In this document: one piece after another, positions 44,010-55,682 of the stretch
How the letters are laid out: each line of letters starts with the position of its first letter
Position numbering within the stretch: the first letter of the stretch is position 1
Assembly (NCBI RefSeq): GCF_047511655.1
Contig: NC_133392.1
Coordinates: forward strand, 26,488,001-26,552,000
Direction: 5' to 3'
Length of the DNA stretch: 64,000 nt
DNA from: Castor canadensis
Taxonomy: Eukaryota; Chordata; Mammalia; Rodentia; Castoridae
Program-made: the position numbers and the translations under genes
Notes under the pieces: generated by a model
What the model was told of the DNA's origin: nothing
The model's database searches: none
The model's input: the letters and a program-made list of their open reading frames with translations, nothing else

Positions 44010-47000
44010 GTTTTCAAGATGGCAGATTAGTGGCACCCAGTACTCTCCACTTCTCCACACATTAGAATTAAAACAGAAGGAAAGCAGTTTCTCATCGAGG
44101 TGGGTGGCTGTGGGACAACACTGAAGTTCAATAGTGGACAGAGACTTGGAGGCTCTGGATACTAGAAGAGAAAGTATGACAGTGCTCCAGTGTCCTGTGG
44201 CAGAGGGTGGGGCAGAGGAGCTGGAGAGAACCAGTAAGCACAGCTAGCACAGAAATGGGCCCTGTGTGGAAGGGCAGTCTGAACTGACAATGACTTTGCA
44301 CTTGCCACTGTACACTGGCACTAGAGAAGTTCTGTGCACTGCCTGAGGTCTGCTCACAGTGCTGTGAAGGTGAGCCATTTCAAGAAGTTCTTTTCTGGGC
44401 TTGCAGCTCTGGGAGTCCCAGCCCCTCGCATTTTTCTAACGCTTGGTTGCTACACTTTCTTATCACAACACCCTTTTCCCAGAAGCCTTTCATTGGGCCT
44501 AATGTTGAAATACCAGCATTACCACACTGTCTCAGTGGGAGTCTACCTGTGACTCAGTTTGGCCCTGGGGCCAAATCCTCTGAAACTGCATGCAGTGGGA
44601 AACCAGACTGTGATGTGGGAGGGATGGGAACTTGCCTCCTGTCTGAGGCCTGGAGTTTGGGAAGCCAGTCACAGGAATGTGGGGTCCCATGGGAGCTCAG
44701 TGTTAGGAAATGAGTGGTGGGTTGTGCAGGGCCCATAGCTGCCCAACCTCAGTGGGGACAGTTGCAATCCTAGGACTTCTCCTTACCTTCCAAGCAGACC
44801 TCAAAAAAGGTGCCAGAGACCCAGAAATGCCAAAGTGGCCAAGCACCATCCCTGCCCTGAGAGTATGCTCAGAAATAATGTCTCTACTACACTTCTGCCC
44901 AGGGAGCTTTGCTTTCTGTGCTAGCTCATGCTGCTGAACAGGTTGACTGGTTCCCATCACACACCAGTCCTGCTGATCACCTGGTGGGCACCAAAAAGTA
45001 AGAGCAAAGGATTACTAACCCCCATCTTTGTTCTCTTCAAGGGACCACAGCCTAAGGAGACATGGGAAGAAATACTGATAGCATGGATTGTGAACACCCA
45101 CTCATGCTTGTGTGGTTGATCACCTTAGTGGTCAACTTTACTTTTTTTTGTGATACTGGGGCTTGAACTCAGGGCCTATACCTTGAGCTACTCCACCAGC
45201 CCTTTTTTGTAATGGACATTTTTCGAGATAGGGTCTTGTGGAACTATTTGCCCAGGCTGGCTTCGAATCATGATCCTCCTGATCTCTGCCTCCTAAGTAG
45301 CTAGGATTACAGGTGTTAGCCACCAGTACTCAGCCACTTTTACTATTTATAAAGACTTTTTGTTAACACTGTTTGGTTTGCATATACACACGTGCACAGA
45401 CACACACAGATATTCTTATTCTTATATATATTCTTATTATTTTTCTTTTACTATTTAATTTTAATTTTTTTCTCTTTCCTTTAAAAATGTCTTTTCACCT
45501 TCTACCTGCTTTCATTTCTCTTTTTGAAGTTTTCATCTTTCCTCTTCTGCCTTTTTTGTTTTTCTCTCAACTTAATTTTTTCTTTTTTTTGGCTTTTTAA
45601 GGCAGGTTCTTTCTTTGTACCCCAGTCTGGCCTACAAATACAGTTTCTGCCTCTGCCTCTGCCTCCCAAGTTCTGGGATCACAGGTGTACACCACTATGC
45701 CCAGCTAATTTTATTGTTTTTAACCTTTTGGTTTATTCTGTATTATTTTTGCCCTCATCATTTCTGTTGTTGGTGGTGTTGTGGTTGCTGTAGTTTTTAT
45801 TTGTTTTTTACTTTATTTCTGTATCTGATTGGCTTTTATCTGTTGTTTTTGTTGTTCATTTTCCTCTTTCTATGTGGTGCTAGGAATAAAGCCTGATGCT
45901 TTGAGCACACTGGGTGATGATCTGCCTCTGAGTTATACTCCCAGCCCAGCTGAGAATCACAATTCACTCCACCACTACCCAGCCAACTTGAGCCCTAGTA
46001 GGTTCAACATAAAGAATAGGGGAGATAAAAGCCCCCAGCTTATGACCCAGCCTCAAGTAGGCATGTCAGGGGGGTCCTGAAGACCCATTCCTGGACATTC
46101 ACCACTATACCAACAGCAGAGAGAACTGACACAGAAGTTGTATGCACCACATCTTCCATTCTCTTTCAGACTACACATTGCTGACAAGAATGGAGGGCTG
46201 CCGTGAGGGGGTACTGCATCTGTAGTTTGTAACATCCCTACCTGAACTAGGGCCCTTCTTGTGAGAAACACAGAGAAATTGGATCTGACACACTTAACAT
46301 TGTGTCAAAACCTACTAATTAAAGCCAAGGAAACCACACTATGAAATTCAGGTTGAATTAAGCTCAGTTTTGCACAACTAACTGGAATACTGAGGCACAT
46401 CATCAGGAGAAGGCTTTTCCCTCAGAAGACCCTCATGTAAAAGTGGAAGAGATACAGAAATGGATAAGATGTTAGACAAAGAATTTAGAAGAGTTATTTT
46501 AAAAATAGTAAATGAATTCAAAGAGAATACAAATAAAAAGCTGAATGAAATGATAAGAAAGACAATGCATAATATGAAAGAACAAGTCAATAAATAGCTA
46601 GAAGATCTGAAAAAGAACCAAACTGAAAATTGGGAAGTGAAAAACTCAGTAAGTCAAATAAAAAACTCAGTTGAAAGCCTCAGCAATAGACTAGATCAAA
46701 TGGAAGAAAAATATCAGGGTATGAAGACAAGGTTGATGAATTATCACATTTAGATAGTAATAAAGAAAACTAACAACATACAAGATTTATTGGACACTAT
46801 TAAAAGATCGAACACATGTATACTCGAAATAAGCAAGTGCGAATTGGAATAGACTCAAGGCTACAGGCTAGAGGCATAGAAAACCTATTCAGTGAAATAA
46901 TAGCAGAAAATATTGGCAACACCATGGGCATTTAGGTACAGGAGGCATTTAGAGCCCCAAGTAGCTATAGCCAGAAAAGAACCTTTTCATGACATGTTTA

Positions 47001-48155
47001 TAATTAAATTGCCAAAAGTATAGAACAAATAAAGAGTATTAAAAGCTGCAAGAGAGAAGTGCCAAGTCACATAAAAAGGCAAACCCATCAGAATACCAGC
47101 AGATTGCTTAACAGAAATGCTAAAGGTCAGGGGGGCATGGACTGATGTATTTTAAGCCCTGAAAGAAAATCACTATTTAGTCTAGCAAAGCTATCATTCA
47201 GAATTGGAGGAGAAATAAAATCCTTTCAATAAAAAGCATAAACTACAGGAATTTGTGACTACTAAACTAGCATTACAGTAGACACTCAAAGGAATTCTAT
47301 ACCCAGAAGAGGGAACAAAATAAACACAATCATGAAAGAATGTGGAAGAACAAGTCTCACTGAGAGTAAAACAGTGCTTGCTTTGGCAGTACATGTACTA
47401 ACAGTAAATAAGCAAATGAGAATTAGGGAAGAGCTAAACACTAACGCAATAAGCCATCAAACCTCTAGGATGAATAATGGAGAAACAAAAGTTATTCAAA
47501 ACAACCAGAAGTAAAATGAAATGACAGGAACTAGTTCCTTTCAGAAATAACACTGAATGTAAGCCAGGCACCAGTGACTCACATCTGTAACTAGCTACTT
47601 GGGAGGCTGAGATCAGGAGAACCAAAGTTCAAGGCCAGCCTAGGGAAGTAGTTCTTGAGACAACACCCCCCCATCTCCATAATAACCAGAGCAAAATGGA
47701 CTGGAGGCATGGCTCAAGTGGTAGAACACATGCTTTGCAAGTATGAAGCTCTTAGTTCAAACCCCAGGCAAAACAATAAACAAGCAAAAAACCCCCACTG
47801 ATTGTAAATGGTCTTAATTCTCCAATTAAAGACACAAACTGAGCCTGGCATGGTGGGACATGCCTGTAATTCCAGCACTTAAAAGGCTGAGGCAGGAGGA
47901 TGTTGAGTTCAAGCCTAGCCTGGGCTACATAATGAAAGCCTGTCTAAAAAAAAAAATGCAGTCTGGCTGATTGGATTAATAAATAAGATCCAACAAATTG
48001 ATGCCTGCAAGGATATCACCTCACAGACTAAAAGAGAAAGAATGGAACATGATATACCAAGCCAATGAAATGCAAAGGCAAGCAGGAAGAGCTACAGTCA
48101 TATCCAATAAAACAGACTTCAAGCCAGAAGATACAAAGAAGGTCACTATATGTTG
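44010..48155 (+). repeat. Old L1-like element, 5' part to endonuclease, with nested SINEs
   Basis: It starts with an L1-type 'tcaagatggcagattagtgg'. ORF1-like sequence occupies about 46400-47300, and an ORF2 endonuclease stretch ('aatggtcttaattctccaat', 'aaagaaggtcactatatg') closes it at about 48155. Nested SINEs: antisense at 45140-45335, 45586-45710 and 45868-45955; sense at about 47565-47795 and 47843-47960. All frames are broken. Confidence 0.6.
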
Positions 48156-48462
48156 ATGGTGGTATTGGGGTTTGAACTGAGGGCCTTGTGGTCTACTATT
48201 TGAGTCAAGCCATCAGCCCTTTTTGCTTTAGTTATTTTTTGAATATTGCTTTTACGCAGGGTTGGTCTGGATCATGATCTTCCTATTCACTCTTCCTGCA
48301 CAGTTGGGAAGACATGCATGGGCTACCATGCCCAGCTTTTTATTGGTTGAAGTAGGGTCTCTCAAACTATTTGCCTGGGTTGGCGTTAGACCATGATTCT
48401 CCCAGTCTCTGCCTCCTGAATAGCTAGGATTACAGGTGTGAGCCACTGCTTCTAGCCAAAAT
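48155..48462 (-). repeat. Antisense SINE cluster
   Basis: 'ggtattggggtttgaactga', then B1-like 'caaactatttgcctgggttg' and 'gaatagctaggattacaggt'. Confidence 0.85.
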
Positions 48463-48785
48463 GAAATCTCAAAAACAAAACTTTTAAATTCTCCTATGTG
48501 CATTATGCAGCTAAGTTGATGGGAGAAACGCTCAGTTCCATGCTGTCATCAGTTGTGTGACCTGCTGAGTTGTGAAAATATGCCTCCCCAAAAGCGATTG
48601 ATGTCCAAAACGTAAGATAAAAGTTATGGTAATCCTCTCAAGCCAGAAAGGGCATGCGATGTGCTACATTTAGGGGATAAAGTGAAATTTTTAGATTTGT
48701 TGAAAGGTGGCGTGTCTTTAGCAGAAGTTAGGCAGCGTTATGGAAAAATGAGTCAAACACCTACAGTATTCCAGATAAAAAGCAT

Positions 48786-48885
48786 GAAATAGGGCTAGTG
48801 ATGTGGCTCAGGTGGTAGAGCACCTGCCTAGCAAGTGTGAGGCCCTGAGTTCAAACCCCAGTACCATCAAAAGAAAAGAAACATG
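48786..48885 (+). repeat. ID-like SINE in the Tigger relic
   Basis: 'gctagtgatgtggctcaggt', 'ggtagagcacctgcctagca', 'agtgtgaggccctgagttca'. Near-duplicate 'aaaagcatgaaata' and 'aaaagaaacatgaaata' flank it and look like a target-site duplication merged with the A-tail. Confidence 0.85.
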
Positions 48886-48934
48886 AAATAAGATCTAGTT
48901 TCTGGTGAGCAGGATTCATGTGTACAACAGTAGG

Positions 48935-49220
48935 GTTTTGTTTATTTGTTTGCAGTACTTGTGCTAGGAAGGCACTCTAGTGTTTGAACTCCTGCATTAG
49001 TCCTTTTTGTGTTGGTTATTTTATGCCCAGGCCAGTCTGGACTACTATCCTTTTATTTGTACTTCCCAACATAGCTGGAGATAACAGGCATATACCACCA
49101 TGTCCAGCCTTTTGTTGAGATGGGGTCTCATGAACTTTTTGTCCAGGCTCACCTCAAATAATGATCCTCCTGATCTCTGCCTCCTGAGTAGTAGGTAAGA
49201 TTACTGACTGGCCCTACACA
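48935..49220 (-). repeat. Antisense SINE cluster
   Basis: 'gcccaggccagtctggacta', 'gatggggtctcatgaacttt', 'gatctctgcctcctgagtag'. Confidence 0.8.
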
Positions 49221-49432
49221 GTAATTTTTGTGATAGTAATGTAGCCTACTTCATGTGGTTTCAAGTTCTAAATGTTCGGAACTGCTGTACCTATGGTATA
49301 GGTAAGTTTGAATAATTTGAGAGTACAGAGTTCTATGCATCCTGAGCACTCACGGTTTTGCTTCAACAGTGGTTTCCTTGGAACTGTGTACCTGTGTAGA
49401 CCAAGATCTACTTTATAGCACATGAAGAGATC

Positions 49433-51410
49433 AAGGCTAAAAATCCTACCATCTCCATAGATGCAGAAAAAAACCTTTGACAAAATTCAGCATCTCTTCA
49501 TGATAAAAACCCTGAAGAATCTAGGTAGGGAAGGGTAATACCTCAACATAATAAAAGCTGTAGCCAGAGTCATATGGAATGGGAAAAAACAAAGCATTTC
49601 CTGAAGATGAGGAATGAGACAAGGGTGTTGGCTCTCATGTCTCTTATTCAATGTAATACTTGACATTCTAGAGCACCCAGGCAAGAGAAAGAAAGAAAAG
49701 GGACACAAATGAGAAAAAGGAAGTCAAATTATTCCTATTTGCAGATGATATGATTCTGTCCTTATAAGACCCTAAAGACTCCATCAAAAGACTCTTAGAA
49801 CTGATAAACAAATTGAGCAAAGTAGTGAAATGCAAAGTCAACATACAAAAATTAGTAGCTTTCCACTATTCACAATAGCCAAGTTATGGAAACAGCCAAG
49901 ATGCCCCACTACTGACAAATGGATCAAGAAAATGTGGTATCTATACACAATGGAATTTTATGCAGCCATGAAGAAGAACGAAATGTTATCATTCTCTGGT
50001 AAATGGATGGAATTGGAGAACATCATTCTGAGTGAGGTTAGCCTGGCCCAAAAGACCAAAAATTGTATGTTTTCCCTCATATGTGGACATTAGATCAAGG
50101 GCAAACACAACAAGGAGATTGGACTTTGAGCACATGATAAAAGCGAGAGCACACAAGGGAGGGGTGAGGATAGGTAAGACACCTAAAAAACTAGCTAGCA
50201 TTTGTTGCCCTTAACGCAGAGAAACTAAAGCAGATACCTTAAAAGCAACTGAGGCCAATAGGAGAAGGGGACCAGGAACTAGAGAAAAGGTTAGATCAAA
50301 AGGAATTAACCTAGAAGGTAACACACATGCACAGGAAATTAATGTGAGTCAACTCCCTCTATAGCTATCCTTATCTCAACCAGCAAAAACACCTGTTCCT
50401 TCCTATTATTGCTTATACTCTCTCTTCAAAAAAATTAGAGATAAGAGCAAAATAGTTTCTGCTGGGTATCAAGGGGGTTGGGGGAAGAGGAAGGGGGTGG
50501 GGTGGGTGGTAAGGGAGGGGGTGGGGGAAGGGGGGAGAAATGACCCAAGTCTTGTATGCACGTATGAATAATAAAACAATAAAAATTAAAACAAAAAACC
50601 AAAAAACCCAAAAATTAGTACCTTTCTATATACTAATAATGAGCTCAGTGAGAAAGAAATCAAGAAAGTCATCTCATTCACTGTAGCCTAACCCTCCCAA
50701 CCCACCCCCAAAAAACTAGCAATAAACCTAACCAAAACACCAAAGAAAGAAACTGAAGACACTAGAAGATGGAAAGGGCTCCAATAGCCATAGACTGGGA
50801 AACTTAATATTATTGAAATGGCAGTATTACCCAAAGTGCTCTATAGATTTAATGCAATCCACATAAAATACTAATGATATTCCTTACAGAACTAGAAGAA
50901 ATAACTCCAAATTCACATGGAAACACAAAAGCCCCCAAACAGCCAAAGCAATCCTGAGTAAAAAGATCAACATTTTTGGCATCATGATCCCTGATGTCAA
51001 ACCACTTCAACAGTGGTTTCCTTGGAACTGTGTACCTGTGTAGACCAAGGTCTACTTGATAGCACATGAATAGATCATGTGCTATTTATTTATTACTGAG
51101 CCACAGTAACAAAAACAGCATGGCGTTAGCATAAAAACAGACACATAGACCAACAGAATAGCATAGAGGACCCAGAAATAAACCCATGCATCTACACCCA
51201 CCTGATTCTCGACAAAGGTGCCAAAAACATGTAGTGGAGAAAAAGCATCCTCCAAATAGTGCTGGGGAAACTGGATAACTACAGGTAGAGAATTCAGACT
51301 AGACCCCTATTGAGAGATAGTACAAAACTAACTCAACAGGATCAAAGACCTTATTGTAAGACCTGAAACTTTAAAACTACTAAAAACATAGGGGAAACAT
51401 TTAAAAGATA
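49433..51410 (+). repeat. Old L1 ORF2 (RT region), split by a younger L1
   Basis: RT-domain wording: 'gatgcagaaaaaaacctttg', 'ttcctatttgcagatgatat' (the FADD box region), then after the insertion 'gaaagaaatcaagaaagtca' and 'aaaaacagcatggcgttagc'. Frames are broken throughout. Confidence 0.7.
49864..50608 (+). repeat. Younger 5'-truncated L1 nested in old L1
   Basis: This copy holds the last part of ORF2 (frame open to about 50093, including DKWIKKMWYLYTMEF) and a 3'UTR with a G-rich polypurine tract at 50463-50545 and an A-rich end. An 18-base target-site duplication, caaaaattagtaNctttc with one mismatch (49846-49863 and 50609-50626), fixes its limits. The sequence closely matches the 3' end of the L1 at 55210-62159, in the opposite orientation. 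Confidence 0.92.
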
Positions 51411-51419
51411 TTGGCACTA

Positions 51420-51768
51420 GCTCTTTTTGTGTTGGTGATTTTATGCACAGGCTGGTCTGAACCACTGTCCTATTTATTTGTTCTTCCCCACTTAGCTGGG
51501 GTTGACAGGCATAAACCACCATGCCCAGTCATTGGTTGAGATGGGGTCTTGTGAACTATTTGCCCAGGCTGGCCTTGAACTGCGATTTTTCTCAACCTCA
51601 GCCTCCCAAGTAGCTAGGATTACAGGTGTATACCACTATGCCCAGATTATTTGCTGAGATGGAGTCCTGCTAGCTTTTTGCTGGGACCAGCCTTAACCAC
51701 AATCTTCCCAATCTCTGTCTCCTGAGTAGCTGGGATTATAGGCATTCACCACCACACCAGCCCTCAAT
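51420..51768 (-). repeat. Antisense SINE cluster
   Basis: Three B1-like units in a row: 'gcacaggctggtctgaacca', 'gcccaggctggccttgaact', 'gctgggaccagccttaacca', each with a 'gctggg/aattacaggc'-type end. Confidence 0.8.
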
Positions 51769-51771
51769 TCC

Positions 51772-52280
51772 TTCTTGTATATACTCAGAAGTAGAATTGC
51801 TGGATATCATACTTTTATTCAAAATTATTTGAGGCGCCACTACAAATCTTCCCACAGTGTTTTGTAGCATTTTACATTCCCATCAGCAATGCACAGGGTT
51901 CTAATTTCTTGGCAACCTAACTTTCTATTTGGCGATACAAGGTGGTGTTTTATTGTAGTTTTGATTCACATTTCCCTAGTGATTATTGATGTTAAGATCT
52001 TTCTCATGTGTTCATTAGCTAATGAAATGAATCTTCTTTGGAGAAATGTCTGTTCAAATCCTCTTCTCAAATTGAGTTTGGTTTTTTGGTTGTTGTGGTT
52101 CTCTATATATTCTGTGTAGTAACTCCCTTATCAGACATATGATTTACAAATACTTTCTCTACTTTGTGAATTGTCATTTCATTCTGTTGGAAGTATACCT
52201 TGATGTACGTGTTTTCAATTTTTTAATTGAAACTTACTATATTTTTGTTGTGCTGCCTGTGCTTTTGACGTCATGTCCTT
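51772..52280 (-). repeat. Old L1 ORF2 3' fragment, reverse orientation
   Basis: Antisense L1: 'cattcccatcagcaatgcac', 'gatgttaagatctttctcat', 'tctatatattctgtgtagta', 'aactcccttatcagacatat'. Confidence 0.75.
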
Positions 52281-52284
52281 TAAT

Positions 52285-52345
52285 CTTTTTTTTGCACATG
52301 CAAGGCAAAGGAGCACTCTACCACTGAGCCACCCTCCGCTCCTCT
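52285..52345 (-). repeat. ID-like SINE fragment
   Basis: 'gcacatgcaaggcaaaggag' and 'cactctaccactgagccacc' in antisense. Confidence 0.75.
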
Positions 52346-52950
52346 AATGATTTTTATTTATTTATTTTTAAATAATTTGTATAATTTATTAGATATATAT
52401 GGATAGTCTTTTTTCTTTTTTTAAAAATTTTATTTTATTCATATGTGCTGTAATAATTTTTAAATACACAATATATATAGCGGATCCTTTCCCTGTCCAA
52501 TTTATAATCCCTCCATGGTTCCTTCTTTCCAACTCTGTAGTCTTAATGATTGGGTCTCCATACCTCTTCAGTCTCACTTCTGGCTGACAGCTCCACCCAA
52601 ATGTACTTATCAAGTCATTTGAATTGCTCCCCACCTCTGAGCATTTGCCATGCTGTCTGGTGTCACCATGCCTCTATGTTTGCTTTTCACTAAAATTACT
52701 TCTGACATCTTTCAAGTACCTTCTCCTCTGGGAAGGCTTCTTTAACTTCCCCAGACTTAGGTGCCTTCTTTGGCCTTCCACTGCAACCCTTTGCTTAATT
52801 CTACTGTAACGCTTACCACACTACGTTTTCATTGTTGGCGCACCTGCTTCCTATCCCTCTCTAGATTCTAACTTCCTTTAGGGCAGGGACCCTTGCTGGA
52901 CTTTTTCTTCTGCATGCAGTTTGATCTTGGTTGGACAGTAGAACTGAAAT
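52346..52950. other. Intergenic sequence, nothing recognised
   Basis: AT-rich at 52346-52480, then unique sequence. No gene or clear repeat seen. Confidence 0.4.
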
Positions 52951-52954
52951 CTCT

Positions 52955-53231
52955 GGCCCTATCAGTCGCTTTGACCTTGAGCAAACTCTAAACTTCCTGG
53001 TGACCTAGGGTTTTCTCAACAGGATTATTGTGATGAGTACTTGAGATTATGTTAAGTGTTTGGCACTTACTCTGACCTAGAGTAAATGTCTAATGAAAGC
53101 CAGCTACTATCATCACTTTTTGAATGGAGATCTCAGACTAACCAGCTGTATGATTTCGATGAAATTCATAAACTCCCAAAGTCTCAGTTTTTTCTTCTGT
53201 AAAATGAGGCATTTGACCTGGATCATTATAG
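52955..53231 (+). repeat. Two adjacent MIR-type fragments
   Basis: 52955-53118: 'ctttgaccttgagcaaactc', 'aggattattgtgatgagtac'. 53119-53231: 'aaccagctgtatgatttcga', 'cagttttttcttctgtaaaa', 'tgaggcatttga'. Confidence 0.6.
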
Positions 53232-53637
53232 TAGTGGTTCCCAGACTAGGCTGTACACTGTAATTATCTGAGGAACTTTAAAATACCTAGGGGTTGGGTG
53301 TGTAGTTCAATGGTAGAGCCCTAGCTGGGCTGGCGGAGTGACTTAAGCAGTAAGAATGCCTGCCTAGCAAGCTTGAGGCTCTGAGTTCAAACTCCAGTGT
53401 CGCCAAAAAACCAAAACAACAATAACAAAAAACACTAGAGCCCTAGTGTGTTTAGCATGTGTGAGCCCTTGGGTTCCATCCCAGCATCACAAAAACCAAA
53501 CAAAAACCCTGATGTCTGGGTCCCTTCCTCCAGAGATTGTGATTTAATTGGCGTGAAGTGCAGCCTGGGCATGGATATTTTTTCAAGGCTCCCTTGGCGA
53601 TTCTGATGTACAGTCAGAATTGAGAACCACAGATGTC
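53232..53637 (+). repeat. MER5-like hAT element split by SINEs
   Basis: Left end 'agtggttcccagactaggct' and right end 'cagaattgagaaccacag' are near-inverted MER5 termini. The interior ('ctgatgtctgggtcccttcc', 'ggctcccttggcgattctga') is interrupted by ID-like SINEs at about 53288-53510. Confidence 0.75.
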
Positions 53638-54980
53638 AAGTTTCTCTCTGATCTGAGACAGTAGAAATTTGAGCTGCCAGGATTCCATGGAGGCCAGGGA
53701 ATGGATCTGTCTCCCAGCAGTCTTCTGCTGTCACCCTCTGTTAGTGCAGGAGGCTCACAACTGCTGGAATTCCAAGGGCATTTGTGGATTGGAGTGTTTA
53801 AATTTAGCAGCTAATGGCAACCTCAGGAAACCTGGGGAACCAGGCTCTGAGAAGGAGAGAGAAAGGCCCTTCCCTCCCCCTACTGTCCTGATCTGAGGCT
53901 GAGGTCTGGATGCTTGGAATGTTGAGCTATGGATTCCAGTTGGTTCAAGAAAGGGTCCTTGTATAAACTCAGTGGGGGCACCTGCGGCCCTGGCTAGAAT
54001 GGGGTGGGAGTTGAGAGTTACACTCATTCCTTTATCACTGCAGTACTTAAAGACCATATTCACAGCCACTACTTATTTGACTCCCAAAACAATTTCAAGA
54101 AATGCAGAGCAGATATTACTGCCTCCATTTTGTAGATGGGAAAGCTGACTGGCTAAGAACCTTACTAGAATTACAGTGGGTTAACGGCAGAGTCAGGAGG
54201 AGTGATCCTACAGGAACTGTAGGAACTGACTTCTGTCCTGGGCAGAAAGACTGCATATCAGGTAGCCAGAGTCCTAGGGTTGGAACCAGAATTCTATAAT
54301 GGTCCTATCAAATGCTACAGGAAACACCTAAAATCCCTCCTCCAACTCCCTGTGGTCTGCCCTGCTCTGAGCACAGTAGCTTCACTTTCTGGAGTCATCA
54401 GCAAAGTTTGGGGTGCTTGGCACTGGCTTCAAAGCTTGGTCATTCAGGGAGTGTTTGGTGAAAACACTCAGTGTGTCCAAGGAACACTCAGAGGACCCAG
54501 TAGAGCAGTGTTGGTCAAATGCTGGGTCACAGACAGGAGTTGGCCCTTGGTCACTGGCTCAGGATGAAGTGGAAAAAGATAAAAGGTGGTGATGTCACCA
54601 GCTTCGAGGAAATCAGATAGGGACTAGTTCTAAAATGAAGCTGGAGTGAAAGTTTGTTACAGAAGAGAAGTTGAGCAGATTACTCCATGGGCAAAGCAGC
54701 TGCAAATAAATACGTACAGTACATTTTATGGGGAAGGGTTTGAATATCCATGCCAGAAAATGAGAAGGTTTTGAATATTCATGTTTTTTCTGGGAAAGGG
54801 AGAATTTCAATGTGCATGTGCTGCTTTGCTCAGGGCTCGGAATTTGCCTCCCTCGGTCCCACAGATCTCACCATGCTAATGTATTACCATGAAGCTATAA
54901 TAGGCTCAAGAACAGTCCGTGGGCAGATTCCCAGCCTCCTTCGTGGTCACTGGTTTTAATCAGTTTGCCTGAAGCTTATT
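53638..54980. other. Mostly unique intergenic sequence
   Basis: A weak antisense MIR may lie at about 54085-54240 ('tgcctccattttgtagatgg'). No coding frame with recognisable features. A short (TTAA)n run lies at 54978-54995. Confidence 0.4.
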
Positions 54981-54989
54981 AATTAATTA

Positions 54990-55168
54990 ATTAATATATT
55001 TTTTGCAGGGGTGGGCAAGTGCTCTAACACTTTGCTACATCTCCAGCTCCAAGTTAAATGTAATTCATTTAAAGCCCTATTAGGCTGGGGGTGTGGCTCA
55101 GTGGTAGAGTGCCTTCCTAGCAAATAGAGGAGCTGAGTTCAAAAGCCATTACTGCTAATAAATAAATA
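54990..55168. repeat. Two ID-like SINEs in opposite orientation
   Basis: 54998-55050 is an antisense fragment ('gggcaagtgctctaacactt'). 55084-55168 is a sense copy ('gctgggggtgtggctcagtg', 'gtagagtgccttcctagcaa') with an (AAAT) tail. Confidence 0.75.
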
Positions 55169-55682
55169 AAGCCCTATTATTTTGAGATTATGTCCTTCCT
55201 AATTTTTTTATTCATATGTGCATACAATGTTTGGGTCATTTCTCCCCCCTCTCCCCACCACCTCCTTTACCACCCACCCCGCCCCTTCCCTCTCCCCCCC
55301 ACCTCGATACCCGGCAGAAACTATTTTGCCCTTATCTCTAATTTTGTTGAAGAGAGAGTATAAGCAATAATAGGAAGGACCAAGGGTGTTTGCTAGTTGA
55401 GATAAGGATAGCTATACAGGGAGTTGACTCACATTAATTTCCTGTGCATGGGTGTTATCTTCTAGGTTAATTCTTTTTGATCTAACCTTTTCTCTAGTTC
55501 CTGGTCCCCTTCTCCTATTGGCCTCAGTTGCTTTTAAGGTATCTGCTTTAGTTTCTCTGTGTTGAGGGCAACAAATGCTAGCTAATTTTTTAGGTGTCTT
55601 GCCTATCCTCACCCCTCCCTTGTGTGCACTCACTTTTATCATGTGCTCAAAGTCCAATCCCATTGTTGTGTTTGCCCTTAAT

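Larger units (their letters stand above)
48505..49430 (+). pseudogene. Tigger/jerky-type transposase relic, interrupted
   Basis: Translating from about 48567 (ATGCCTCCCCAAAAGCG) gives MPPQKR, then a stop. The same frame resumes with LHLGDKVKFLDLLKGG and VSLAEVRQRYGKM, the N-terminal helix-turn-helix style of Tigger/jerky (pogo-superfamily) transposases. A SINE then cuts the sequence at 48786. Non-SINE sequence at 49220-49430 may be the same element's remainder, but I cannot prove that. It is clearly dead: early stop, insertions, and no DDE region recognised. Confidence 0.55.
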
